From assembly GCA_964386405.1 (NCBI GenBank), contig CAYLRW010000076.1, positions 1-6,240 of the forward strand: a DNA stretch of 6,240 bases, written 5' to 3'. The stretch comes from RZYP01 sp964386405. Lineage in GTDB: Bacteria > Bacillota > Negativicutes > Acidaminococcales > Acidaminococcaceae. The notes below the pieces were generated by a model, which saw only the letters and a list, made by a program, of their open reading frames with translations, searched no databases and was not told the DNA's origin. This document shows, one piece after another, positions 1 to 6,176 of this stretch; positions within the stretch are counted from its first letter, which is position 1, and each line of letters begins with the position of its first letter. The position numbers and the translations under genes were made by a program.

Positions 1-1734
1 TCCTTGCTGTGGATTTTTCGCATTTTCAATGATGACTGGCACACATTCGATAACCACCCAGGCTGCCAGGAAAATGTAAATCAAGGACAGCGCCGGAACT
101 ATGATGTTAGTGCCGACCGGCATTACGAAAGCACCGTTTTTGAAAGTGTAAGAAATAAAGGTGTTAATCAAAGCCCAAACGCTCATAATGAACATCACAG
201 CTGCAGGAATACAAGCATACAGCCAAGCTTTGGGATTCTTAGCCGTTCTTTGCAGCCAGACGGTAATACCGACCAACGCGAGAGCAGCTAACAGTTGGTT
301 AGAGGAACCAAAGGTTTTCCAGAAGAGGCTCCAGGCAGCAACTGGTTTGCCAGCTGGATCGGTCAGGTTGATTGACATCAGAACTAGTGGGAAACCGCCA
401 ACTAATAAAGTGGAGCCGATACGTCCGCCCCAGCCTTTCCAGCCGGTAAGTTCCTGAATAATAAAACGACCAAGACGTGTGCAGACATCAAGGGTGTCAT
501 AAACGAAGGTTGTGAAAGCCATCAAACCAAAGGAGATACCTAAGGCTTTGCTGACACCGATCAGTTCCATAAAGGAACCGAGACCGGAAGCATAAATAAA
601 GTTTGGCGATTTACTTAAGATCGGATCGCCTTTAGCCAACATCATAACTGTAGAAAGAGCGATTAAAGCGACAACCGATTCAGCGAGCATCATGCCATAA
701 CCGACCGGTTTGGCATCGGTTTCTTTTAACAGTTGTTTGGAAGTCGTACCTGAGCTTACCAGACTATGGAAGCCTGAGCAAGCACCGCAGGCTACGGTAA
801 TAAAGAGAATCGGGAACATCGGGAACCAGAAGTCGTCACTGCCAAAGGCCTTAGTGAAGGCAGGGTATTGAGTTGTGAAACCACCAAAAACGATCCCGAT
901 AAAAGCAACGAGAATTGATACATAGAGGAAGTAACCGCCTAAATGTCCACGCGGCTGCAACAAAGCCCAAACCGGCACAATGCCGGCAATAAAGCAGTAG
1001 GCAATAATGATAACATTCCAGACTTTTTGGGCAGCCTGCGGAGTAGCGAGACCCAAAATGGCTTGCAGATCAAAGGGAATGTAAGGACCGACCCAAATTG
1101 ACCAAGCTACTAACGGCAAGAAAATTGCTGTGGCCAAGCCGAGGCTTACCTTCGTATAGCGGAGCACAAAACCCATGATAATAGGAATAATCAGATAGAG
1201 GATGGAAGAGGTTGCGATGGCGCCACCACCAACTGTTTCCCCGTTTTCCAAATCAATTGTGTTAACAAAAGCTGCAGTCGTGATATCAGTGAAGGCAACG
1301 ATAATCATAACGAGAGTAAAAAATATAAAGACATTAAACAGAATCCAAACGCGCATCGAAACATAACGACGCATAGTTTCGGCAATGCCGCAAGCTTTGT
1401 TGCGGATTGAAGCAACTAAGGACCCCATGTCATGCATGCCGCCAATGAAGATGGTACCAATGATAATCCAAAGAAACGTAGGAACCCAGCCGAAGGTCAA
1501 GCCGGCGATGACAGGACCGGTAACAGGACCGGCTGCTGCGATAGCGGAAAAGTGCTGACCTGATAAAAATTTGGCGTCCGTGGGGTCGAAGTCTACCCCG
1601 TCTTCCATCTCCACGGCCGGAGTCTTGTTGGCATCGTCCAAGTTAAAAACTTTCTTGGCAAGAAACTTACCATACGTAAAGTAAGCGACAACAAGAATAA
1701 GTGTCCCAACTCCAACTACTACAAGAATATTCAT
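1..1734 (-). CDS. cstA: CstA-family carbon starvation / pyruvate-peptide transporter, C-terminus cut by window edge
   Basis: This is an uninterrupted minus-strand frame of 578 codons, starting at the ATG at 1734-1732 and still open at base 1. The start has a GGGGAGG Shine-Dalgarno 5 nt upstream. The product is a polytopic inner-membrane protein with about 15 hydrophobic segments. Hallmarks of the CstA family are the N-terminal stretch SGQHFSAIAAAGPVTGPVIAG (split: SGQHFSAIAA at about 58-67, then AGPVTGPVIAG at about 68-78), MHDMGS at about 100-105, CGACSGFHSLVSSGTTSKQ at about 316-334 and FGSSNQLLAALAL at about 475-487. Known members (E. coli CstA, BtsT) take up pyruvate or peptides, probably with protons, during carbon limitation; the exact substrate here cannot be read from sequence. 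The frame holds nearly all of a shorter Firmicute-type CstA, so probably only a short tail is missing. It is transcribed divergently from phoB, with its own promoter, and is not obviously part of the phosphate system. Confidence -1.
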   Translation of the reverse strand, partial: MNILVVVGVGTLILVVAYFTYGKFLAKKVFNLDDANKTPAVEMEDGVDFDPTDAKFLSGQHFSAIAAAGPVTGPVIAGLTFGWVPTFLWIIIGTIFIGGMHDMGSLVASIRNKACGIAETMRRYVSMRVWILFNVFIFFTLVMIIVAFTDITTAAFVNTIDLENGETVGGGAIATSSILYLIIPIIMGFVLRYTKVSLGLATAIFLPLVAWSIWVGPYIPFDLQAILGLATPQAAQKVWNVIIIAYCFIAGIVPVWALLQPRGHLGGYFLYVSILVAFIGIVFGGFTTQYPAFTKAFGSDDFWFPMFPILFITVACGACSGFHSLVSSGTTSKQLLKETDAKPVGYGMMLAESVVALIALSTVMMLAKGDPILSKSPNFIYASGLGSFMELIGVSKALGISFGLMAFTTFVYDTLDVCTRLGRFIIQELTGWKGWGGRIGSTLLVGGFPLVLMSINLTDPAGKPVAAWSLFWKTFGSSNQLLAALALVGITVWLQRTAKNPKAWLYACIPAAVMFIMSVWALINTFISYTFKNGAFVMPVGTNIIVPALSLIYIFLAAWVVIECVPVIIENAKNPQQG

Positions 1735-1739
1735 AAATG

Positions 1740-1746
1740 CCTCCCC
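1740..1746 (-). promoter_or_regulatory. Ribosome binding site of cstA
   Basis: On the minus strand this reads GGGGAGG and lies 5 nt before the ATG, fixing the cstA start. The 3' arm of a possible leader hairpin (1747-1766) directly abuts it. Confidence -1.
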
Positions 1747-1766
1747 TTGCGCCTAAAATAGCGCAA
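1747..1766 (-). repeat. Inverted repeat in the cstA leader, possible mRNA hairpin
   Basis: Perfect 6-bp arms, TTGCGC (1747-1752) and GCGCAA (1761-1766), are separated by an 8-base AT-rich loop. In the cstA transcript the hairpin would sit immediately upstream of the Shine-Dalgarno, where it could affect translation or stability. The repeat is seen directly; its function is inferred. It lacks a following U-run, so it is not a terminator. Confidence -1.
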
Positions 1767-1770
1767 AAAA

Positions 1771-1788
1771 TAATCCCACATAGGATTA
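1771..1788 (-). promoter_or_regulatory. Inverted repeat overlapping the cstA -10/start region, candidate operator
   Basis: Perfect arms TAATCC (1771-1776) and GGATTA (1783-1788) are separated by 6 bases. The dyad begins at the last base of the predicted -10 element and covers the expected transcription start, a typical position for a repressor operator. The binding protein is unknown. Confidence -1.
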
Positions 1789-1816
1789 TCGTAAGACGTT
1801 ATCTGAATATTGTCAA
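1788..1816 (-). promoter_or_regulatory. Sigma-70-type promoter of cstA
   Basis: On the minus strand there is a perfect -35 TTGACA (1816-1811), a 17-bp spacer and a -10 TACGAT (1793-1788, 4 of 6 to TATAAT). This predicts transcription starting near 1781 and a leader of about 47 nt. It is the best unassisted promoter match in the intergenic region. Confidence -1.
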
Positions 1817-1854
1817 CAATTCGTTCTCTGGTAGTGTGATTTTTGCATATTTTG

Positions 1855-1882
1855 TAGTCAATATATTACATTTAATTAAAAT
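1855..1882 (+). promoter_or_regulatory. Weak candidate promoter for phoB
   Basis: TAGTCA (1855-1860, 4 of 6 to TTGACA), a 16-bp spacer and TAAAAT (1877-1882, 5 of 6 to TATAAT) make a possible promoter. The region is very AT-rich, so chance matches are likely. If real, the phoB leader would be about 145-155 nt long and include the palindrome at 1960-1981. No convincing 11-bp-spaced Pho box is visible before phoB, unlike pstB and pstS. Confidence -1.
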
Positions 1883-1959
1883 AGAAGATACAAAAATGCA
1901 ACAATACGAAGCTGGTCAACTTATATGTAACCATGCAGTGCACATTAGTTATAAGTTCT

Positions 1960-1981
1960 CTGCTTTTTTACAAAAAAGCAG
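1960..1981. repeat. 22-bp near-perfect palindrome upstream of phoB
   Basis: Arms CTGCTTTTTT (1960-1969) and AAAAAAGCAG (1972-1981) are exact reverse complements around a 2-base centre, AC. It lies about 50 bp before phoB. It could be a DNA operator or a weak transcript hairpin. The two-base centre would have to open to form an RNA loop, leaving a mostly A-U stem, so it is a poor terminator. Its role is unknown. Confidence -1.
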
Positions 1982-1995
1982 GAAAGGCGGAAAAT

Positions 1996-2007
1996 ATGGC
2001 GAAATAA
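1996..2007 (+). other. Possible 3-codon leader minigene (M-A-K-stop) before phoB
   Basis: ATG GCG AAA TAA is preceded by the purine-rich GGAAAGGCGG at 1981-1990, 5 nt before the ATG. It would be translated only if the phoB transcript starts upstream. So short a frame can arise by chance, so this is only a possibility; a translated minigene here could influence phoB expression. Confidence -1.
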
Positions 2008-2033
2008 CAAATCTATAAGTATGTAAATCAGGG

Positions 2034-2732
2034 GTGGTTAAAATAAAGCAAAAAGTTTTAGTCGTAGATGATGAAGAAAACATTAGAATGCTTGTCAAAT
2101 TTAACTTAGAAAAAGCTGGCTATGAAGTGTTGGAGGCCAGCGATGGTAATAAGGCAATAGAAACGGCAGTTAATTCAACACCCGACATTGTAATTCTTGA
2201 TTTGATGCTTCCAGGCATTGATGGATTAGAAGTCTGCCGTAATTTGAAAAGGCATCCGCGTACCGCTGCCCTTCCTATTATCATGCTGACTGCCAAAAGT
2301 GATGAAATAGACCGTGTCATTGGTCTGGAACTTGGTGCAGATGACTATATGACCAAACCTTTCAGTCAAAGAGAGCTGGTTGCCAGGATTAAAGCTGTTT
2401 TGCGTCGCTCAAATGTGGCCGTTGGCAATGGTGAGGAGCTTCTGCTTGGACGATTGAGGATGAATTTCAGCCAATATGAAGCGTGGCTGGATAATGAAAA
2501 GCTGGAATTAACACCAAAAGAATATGAGATGTTAAAGTTATTGGCGGAAAATGCCGGTAAGGTCTTCAGTCGTGAACAGCTTCTGGAAAAAATTTGGGGC
2601 TATGAATATTTTGGCGACACACGAACTGTTGATGTGCATGTGAGACACTTGCGCGCTAAGCTGGAAAGAGTTCCGGAAATGGCTGAGGCTATCGAAACGG
2701 TTCGCGGCGTTGGCTATAGATTAGCAAAATAA
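2034..2732 (+). CDS. phoB: Phosphate regulon response regulator PhoB/PhoP (OmpR family)
   Basis: The product is 232 aa from a GTG at 2034, the usual length for OmpR-type regulators. The receiver domain spans about 6-122, with acidic pocket D12-D13, phospho-acceptor D56 (in DIVILDLMLPG), T86 and K108 (TKPF). The winged-helix DNA-binding domain spans about 135-231, including LTPKEYEML (159-167) and the recognition-helix region DTRTVDVHVRHLRAKLE (195-211). When phosphorylated by a PhoR-type kinase, it should activate phosphate-starvation genes. The assignment as PhoB rests on the pstB-phoU-pstSCA genes directly downstream and their Pho boxes; by sequence alone many OmpR regulators look alike. 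No kinase gene adjoins it. The start is uncertain: GGGGTGG at 2031-2037 overlaps the GTG but lies 5 nt before an in-frame ATA (2043), which would give a 229-aa protein beginning MKQKVLVVDDE. Confidence -1.
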   Translation: MVKIKQKVLVVDDEENIRMLVKFNLEKAGYEVLEASDGNKAIETAVNSTPDIVILDLMLPGIDGLEVCRNLKRHPRTAALPIIMLTAKSDEIDRVIGLELGADDYMTKPFSQRELVARIKAVLRRSNVAVGNGEELLLGRLRMNFSQYEAWLDNEKLELTPKEYEMLKLLAENAGKVFSREQLLEKIWGYEYFGDTRTVDVHVRHLRAKLERVPEMAEAIETVRGVGYRLAK

Positions 2733-2736
2733 AAAT

Positions 2737-2790
2737 TTAACAAAAAATTAACATTCCAGTAATATACAGGTAACAATAGTTTGTTACGAT
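2737..2790 (+). promoter_or_regulatory. Pho box and promoter of pstB-phoU
   Basis: Four direct hexamers lie exactly 11 bp apart: TTAACA (2737), TTAACA (2748), GTAATA (2759) and GTAACA (2770). This matches the known PhoB/PhoP site pattern of TT(A/T/C)ACA-like repeats. Nine bases after the last hexamer comes TACGAT (2785-2790), preceded by TG one base earlier, forming an extended -10 (TG-n-TACGAT). No standard -35 is present, as expected when an activator replaces it. The array starts 4 nt after the phoB stop codon. Confidence -1.
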
Positions 2791-2805
2791 TGACAGGCAA
2801 CAGAA

Positions 2806-2812
2806 AGGGAGG
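2806..2812 (+). promoter_or_regulatory. Ribosome binding site of pstB
   Basis: AGGGAGG lies 5 nt before the ATG at 2818, a strong site that fixes the pstB start. Confidence -1.
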
Positions 2813-2817
2813 AAAAT

Positions 2818-3579
2818 ATGGAACTGGAGAAAGTTATAACAGTTAAAAATCTGTGTCTGTACTATGGCGAACATCAAGCACTTAAGAATATTTCACTGGA
2901 TATGTATAAAAATAAGGTGGTTGCATTTATTGGACCGTCTGGCTGCGGCAAATCTACATTCCTGCGTACTTTGAACCGCATGAATGATTTGATCGAAGAT
3001 GTGCGCATTACCGGCGAAGTCATCATAGAAGGTCAGGATATTTATGCTCCTGGCACAGATGTAGTTGATTTGCGCAAGCGCGTCGGCATGGTCTTTCAAA
3101 GGCCAAATCCCTTTCCAATGAGTATTTACGATAATATAGCTTATGGCCCGCGTATTCACGGACAAAAACAAAAGGCTGTTCTCGATGAATTGGTGGAAAA
3201 GAGCTTGAGAGGCGCTGCTTTGTGGGATGAAGTAAAGGATAGGCTGAATACTTCCGCTATGGGTTTGTCCGGTGGTCAACAGCAAAGACTTTGCATCGCA
3301 AGGCTGCTGGCAGTAGAACCTGAGATACTGCTGATGGATGAACCTTGTTCAGCACTTGACCCTATTTCTACGATGAAAATAGAAGAACTGCTTGTTGAAC
3401 TTAAAGAAAAATATAGTATTGTCATGGTTACCCACAATATGCAGCAGGCCGCCCGTTCTTCGGATTATACGGCTTTCTTCCTGATGGGTGAGATGATTGA
3501 GTGCCAGGCCACGAACACGATGTTTACGCGGCCGAGCAATAAAAAGACGGAAGATTATATTACGGGGAGGTTTGGTTGA
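2818..3579 (+). CDS. pstB: Phosphate ABC transporter ATP-binding protein PstB
   Basis: This 253-aa cytoplasmic ATPase powers the PstSCAB phosphate importer and is a normal length for PstB. All ABC motifs are intact: Walker A GPSGCGKST (39-47), Q-loop Q94 in MVFQRPNPFP, signature LSGGQ (150-154) followed by QQRLCIAR, Walker B ILLMDEP (170-176), D-loop SALD (178-181) and H-loop H206. The FQRPNPFPMSIYDN and LSGGQQQRLCIAR stretches are characteristic of PstB among ABC ATPases. It is the first gene of a Pho-box-controlled unit with phoU, whose start lies 1 nt beyond the pstB stop. Its place ahead of pstS, not after pstA, departs from the common pstSCAB-phoU order; a second pstB could lie downstream of the window. 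Confidence -1.
   Translation: MELEKVITVKNLCLYYGEHQALKNISLDMYKNKVVAFIGPSGCGKSTFLRTLNRMNDLIEDVRITGEVIIEGQDIYAPGTDVVDLRKRVGMVFQRPNPFPMSIYDNIAYGPRIHGQKQKAVLDELVEKSLRGAALWDEVKDRLNTSAMGLSGGQQQRLCIARLLAVEPEILLMDEPCSALDPISTMKIEELLVELKEKYSIVMVTHNMQQAARSSDYTAFFLMGEMIECQATNTMFTRPSNKKTEDYITGRFG
3564..3570 (+). promoter_or_regulatory. Ribosome binding site of phoU, inside the pstB end
   Basis: GGGGAGG lies within the last codons of pstB and 10 nt before the phoU ATG at 3581. The spacing is longer than elsewhere in the window. With a 1-nt gap between the pstB TGA and the phoU ATG, translational coupling is likely. Confidence -1.
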
Positions 3580-3580
3580 T

Positions 3581-4240
3581 ATGGCAGATGTTCGCGGAAC
3601 TTTTACAAAAGAACTTGCGCTGATACAAAATGACTTGATGACAATGGGCCAACTCGTTACGCAAGCTTTAGCCGATGCGGTAGAGGCACTGAAAACAAAA
3701 AATAAAGAATTGGCTGATGCTGTAATTGCCGGTGATGACAAAATAGATGAAATGCAGGTAACCATTGAAGATAAAACGGTGGAACTTATTGCGTTGCAGC
3801 AGCCAATCGCTAAAGATTTAAGGATTCTTTCTACGGCAATGAAGATGACGACTGATCTGGAGCGAATCGGTGACCATGCTAAAAAAATAGCAAAAATAGC
3901 TAATCGTATAGGACAGGATCCTTTGATCAAGCCTTTGGTTGATATACCAATTGCGGCTCAAATGGCACAGGATATGGTCAAAAAGGTACTGAAGTCGTAT
4001 ATTGAACTGGATGTCAACGCAGCAGCTGAAGTATGTGCCGCTGACGATAAAGTTGACGAAATTTGCGATACCTGCAAACGTGATATCTTATTCTATATGA
4101 TGAAAGATCAGGCAAATATCGAACAGGGTCTCGATTTGAACAAAGTTGTGCAAAGGATAGAACGCATTGGCGACCATGCCACTAACTTGGCGGAATGGGT
4201 TATCTACCTCGTTACCGGGCAGCGTGTTCCTAAAAAATAG
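3581..4240 (+). CDS. phoU: Phosphate-specific transport accessory protein PhoU
   Basis: The product is 219 aa from the ATG at 3581, a typical PhoU length. An upstream in-frame ATG at 3497 is rejected because it lies deep within pstB and adds an arginine/lysine-rich non-PhoU extension. The protein is helical, with two repeated three-helix bundles. The repeat signature appears twice, as DLERIGDHAKKIA (92-104) and RIERIGDHATNLAE (192-205); their acidic residues are the metal-binding E/DxxxD-type positions of the family. PhoU is a cytoplasmic, membrane-associated regulator that couples PstB/PhoR activity to phosphate status and keeps the Pho regulon off when phosphate is plentiful. It is co-transcribed with pstB. 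No terminator is visible after it, so transcripts may read through into pstS. Confidence -1.
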   Translation: MADVRGTFTKELALIQNDLMTMGQLVTQALADAVEALKTKNKELADAVIAGDDKIDEMQVTIEDKTVELIALQQPIAKDLRILSTAMKMTTDLERIGDHAKKIAKIANRIGQDPLIKPLVDIPIAAQMAQDMVKKVLKSYIELDVNAAAEVCAADDKVDEICDTCKRDILFYMMKDQANIEQGLDLNKVVQRIERIGDHATNLAEWVIYLVTGQRVPKK

Positions 4241-4242
4241 TT

Positions 4243-4296
4243 TTAACAAAACCTTAACAATGCCGTAATACTGTCATAACATTCTACCCTTATAAT
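4243..4296 (+). promoter_or_regulatory. Pho box and promoter of pstS
   Basis: Hexamers TTAACA (4243), TTAACA (4254), GTAATA (4265) and ATAACA (4276) repeat every 11 bp, followed after 9 bases by a perfect -10 TATAAT (4291-4296). The geometry is the same as at pstB, base for base in length. Transcription should start near 4303, giving a leader of about 37 nt. The array begins 2 nt after the phoU stop. Confidence -1.
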
Positions 4297-4324
4297 GAAA
4301 TCATTACCAGAACACAAAAATTTC

Positions 4325-4331
4325 AAGGGGG
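4325..4331 (+). promoter_or_regulatory. Ribosome binding site of pstS
   Basis: AAGGGGG lies 8 nt before the GTG at 4340 and decides that start over the ATG at 4295, which overlaps the -10 box and would not be in the transcript. Confidence -1.
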
Positions 4332-4339
4332 AAATAAAA

Positions 4340-5200
4340 GTGAAAAGTATTTTGAAAAAAGCTACAGTAATGGCGTTAACTTTGGCTGTTGGCATGAGTT
4401 TGGTAGCAGGCTGCGGCAGCGATAAGAAAGCTGATAAGGCTGCTGAAACAAAAGTCGAAGGAAAGATTTCTGCTTCCGGTTCAACTGCTTTATTGCCACT
4501 TTTGAAAGTTGGTCAAGAAGAATTTTACAAGAAACATGATAAAGTTACCATTAACTTGTCTGGCGGCGGTTCATTCACCGGCCAAAAGCAAGCAGCATCC
4601 GGTTCAGTTGATATCGGTAACTCCGATGTTGCGCTGGCAGATGATCTGAAAGATAAAGGTATGGTAGAAACTAAACTGGTAGGCATTCCTTTCGTATTCA
4701 TCGCTAATAAAGATGTACCGGTTGACAATTTATCAGCTCAACAATATGTAGACATCCTCACCGGTAAAATTAAAAACTGGAAAGAAGTTGGCGGTAAAGA
4801 CCAACAAATTACTTTGGTCCACAGAGCAAAATCTTCCGGTTCTCGTGCAACGATTGCTGATGTAGTTTTAAAAGGTGCTGAATTCACTGATGCAGCGGTT
4901 ATTCAAGATTCTAACGGCGCTGTTCGCTCTGCTATCGCAACAACACCAGGTGCCATCGGTTATGTTGATGCAGCTTATGTTGATGAAAGTGTTAAAGCCT
5001 TGGCCTATGATGGCGTGAAATATTCCATCGCAGCAGTTGTAGACGGCAAATACCCAGTATATACCTTCGGTCGTATGTATACTAAAGGTGAACCAAAAGG
5101 CGCTGTAAAAGCTTTCATCGATTATGTAACCAGCGCAGAATTCCAGAATGCCAATGCTGAAAAACAAGGATTTGTACCTATTACCAAAATGAAAAAATAA
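4340..5200 (+). CDS. pstS: Phosphate-binding lipoprotein PstS
   Basis: The product is 286 aa from a GTG start. The N-terminus is a lipoprotein signal peptide: basic MKSILKK, a hydrophobic core, and lipobox V-A-G-C with the lipidated cysteine at 25, followed by a Lys/Ala/Glu-rich linker. The rest is a PBP-like phosphate-binding domain. Family landmarks are ASGSTALLP (45-53), SGGGSFTG (74-81), GNSDVAL (93-99) and AKSSGSRATI (163-172), whose Ser, Thr, Asp and Arg residues are those that usually hold phosphate. The protein captures phosphate outside the cytoplasmic membrane and passes it to PstC/PstA. Its own Pho-box promoter with a consensus -10, and the terminator directly downstream, suggest it is the most highly expressed gene of the locus under phosphate limitation. 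Confidence -1.
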   Translation: MKSILKKATVMALTLAVGMSLVAGCGSDKKADKAAETKVEGKISASGSTALLPLLKVGQEEFYKKHDKVTINLSGGGSFTGQKQAASGSVDIGNSDVALADDLKDKGMVETKLVGIPFVFIANKDVPVDNLSAQQYVDILTGKIKNWKEVGGKDQQITLVHRAKSSGSRATIADVVLKGAEFTDAAVIQDSNGAVRSAIATTPGAIGYVDAAYVDESVKALAYDGVKYSIAAVVDGKYPVYTFGRMYTKGEPKGAVKAFIDYVTSAEFQNANAEKQGFVPITKMKK

Positions 5201-5240
5201 TATAAAAAATTCATTCCAATATTCAAAGCTAAGTTTAATT

Positions 5241-5274
5241 AAAAAACCAGGGACATTAATGGACCTGGTTTTTT
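5241..5274 (+). terminator. Rho-independent terminator / attenuator between pstS and pstC
   Basis: Perfect 11-bp arms AAAAAACCAGG (5241-5251) and CCTGGTTTTTT (5264-5274) surround a 12-base loop, and the T-run forms the tail. Because it sits inside the pst operon and no promoter is evident before pstC, it probably acts as a leaky terminator, lowering pstCA relative to pstS. The A-run on the other side means it could also work on the opposite strand. Confidence -1.
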
Positions 5275-5280
5275 AGCAAT

Positions 5281-5286
5281 GGGAGA
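5281..5286 (+). promoter_or_regulatory. Ribosome binding site of pstC
   Basis: GGGAGA lies 5 nt before the ATG at 5292 and only about 6 nt beyond the terminator T-run. Confidence -1.
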
Positions 5287-5291
5287 TAATT

Positions 5292-6176
5292 ATGAAAAAA
5301 TATGACCTCGACAGGCTTCGCAACGAAAAACTGGCAAAAAACATCTTGCTCTGCAGTGCTGCTTTTTTGACGGTAGTAATTATTGCTCTTATCATATTCA
5401 TGGGACAGCAGGGTTTGCAGACATTTTTAGATGTCAACCCTCTTGAATTTTTCTTCTCAGCTAAATGGAATCCTGATAATGGGCAATACGGAGCGCTTAG
5501 TTTTATTTTTGGCAGCTTACTTGTGACGTTTCTATCAATTTTAGTAGGCGGCCCGATAGGTATTATGGGAGCTGTCTTTATGGCTAAACTCGCACCAAAA
5601 TGGATGTGCGAGATCATGAAACCAGCCGTAAATCTCTATATGGCGATTCCATCGGTAGTTTACGGTTTTATTGGTTTGACAGTTGTAGTTCCTGCTGTGC
5701 GTGAATACTTTGGTGTGCCTGTTGGCTTCGGTATTTTCACAGCTTCTTTTATCTTAGCGATTATGATTCTGCCAACAGTAATCAGCATTTCCACTGATGC
5801 TTTACTGGCAGTCCCCAAAATACTGGAAGAAGGCTCGGTGGCCCTTGGAGCGACCTATTGGCAGACAATTTGGCATATCGTTCTGCCTGCCGCCAAACCG
5901 GGAATCGTTACTGCCGTTATTCTTGGTATGGCACGCGCGATCGGTGAAACGATGGCAGTACAGATGGTTATTGGCAATACGCCGCGTCTTGCTGACTCTC
6001 TGTTTGCACCGACCAGTACACTGCCAAGCGAAATTGTTGTGGAAATGGGTAATACGCCTTTCGGTTCCACCTGGGGTAATGCTCTGTTCTTGATGGCTTT
6101 GGTACTGCTCGTGATTTCTCTTATCATGATTCTTGTCGTACGCAAAATAAGTGCGAAAAAGGCGGTGGCAGCATGA
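5292..6176 (+). CDS. pstC: Phosphate ABC transporter permease PstC
   Basis: This 294-aa integral membrane protein is one of the two channel subunits of the Pst importer. Visible hydrophobic segments are about 17-38, 68-98, 112-135, 145-167, 200-222 and 262-284, consistent with six transmembrane helices. The permease EAA loop, which docks on PstB, spans about 179-205 (EEGSVALGAT then YWQTIWHIVLPAAKPGI), and is followed by the PstC-typical ARAIGETMAV (214-223). The N-terminal QYGALSFIFGSLLVT region (65-79) also fits PstC. The length is near the lower end for the family, with no sign of truncation. It follows pstS across an internal terminator and overlaps pstA by ATGA, so PstC and PstA are probably made in equal amounts by coupled translation. 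Confidence -1.
   Translation: MKKYDLDRLRNEKLAKNILLCSAAFLTVVIIALIIFMGQQGLQTFLDVNPLEFFFSAKWNPDNGQYGALSFIFGSLLVTFLSILVGGPIGIMGAVFMAKLAPKWMCEIMKPAVNLYMAIPSVVYGFIGLTVVVPAVREYFGVPVGFGIFTASFILAIMILPTVISISTDALLAVPKILEEGSVALGATYWQTIWHIVLPAAKPGIVTAVILGMARAIGETMAVQMVIGNTPRLADSLFAPTSTLPSEIVVEMGNTPFGSTWGNALFLMALVLLVISLIMILVVRKISAKKAVAA

Noticed and set aside
4..457. Two plus-strand frames opposite cstA
   Set aside because: They are antisense to the strongly supported CstA frame, with low-complexity, non-family sequence and no ribosome sites.
1844..1932. Possible Pho box before phoB
   Set aside because: Single matches (TTACAT at 1866, GTAACC at 1927) do not continue at 11-bp steps, in contrast to the clear arrays at pstB and pstS.
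1737..2018. Plus-strand frame of 93 codons across the intergenic region
   Set aside because: It begins opposite the cstA ribosome site, runs through the cstA promoter and the palindrome, has no Shine-Dalgarno and no recognisable protein features.
2790..2795. TTGACA before pstB as a -35 element
   Set aside because: A -10 at the right distance would fall on the ribosome site and start codon; nothing resembling TATAAT is there. The Pho-box plus extended -10 explains the promoter better.
3497..3580. Upstream ATG extension of phoU
   Set aside because: It lies inside pstB, adds a basic tail absent from PhoU proteins, and the Shine-Dalgarno at 3564-3570 supports the ATG at 3581.
4295..4339. Upstream ATG extension of pstS
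   Set aside because: The ATG overlaps the TATAAT -10 box, so it would not be transcribed from this promoter, and it would bury the lipoprotein signal behind 15 extra residues.
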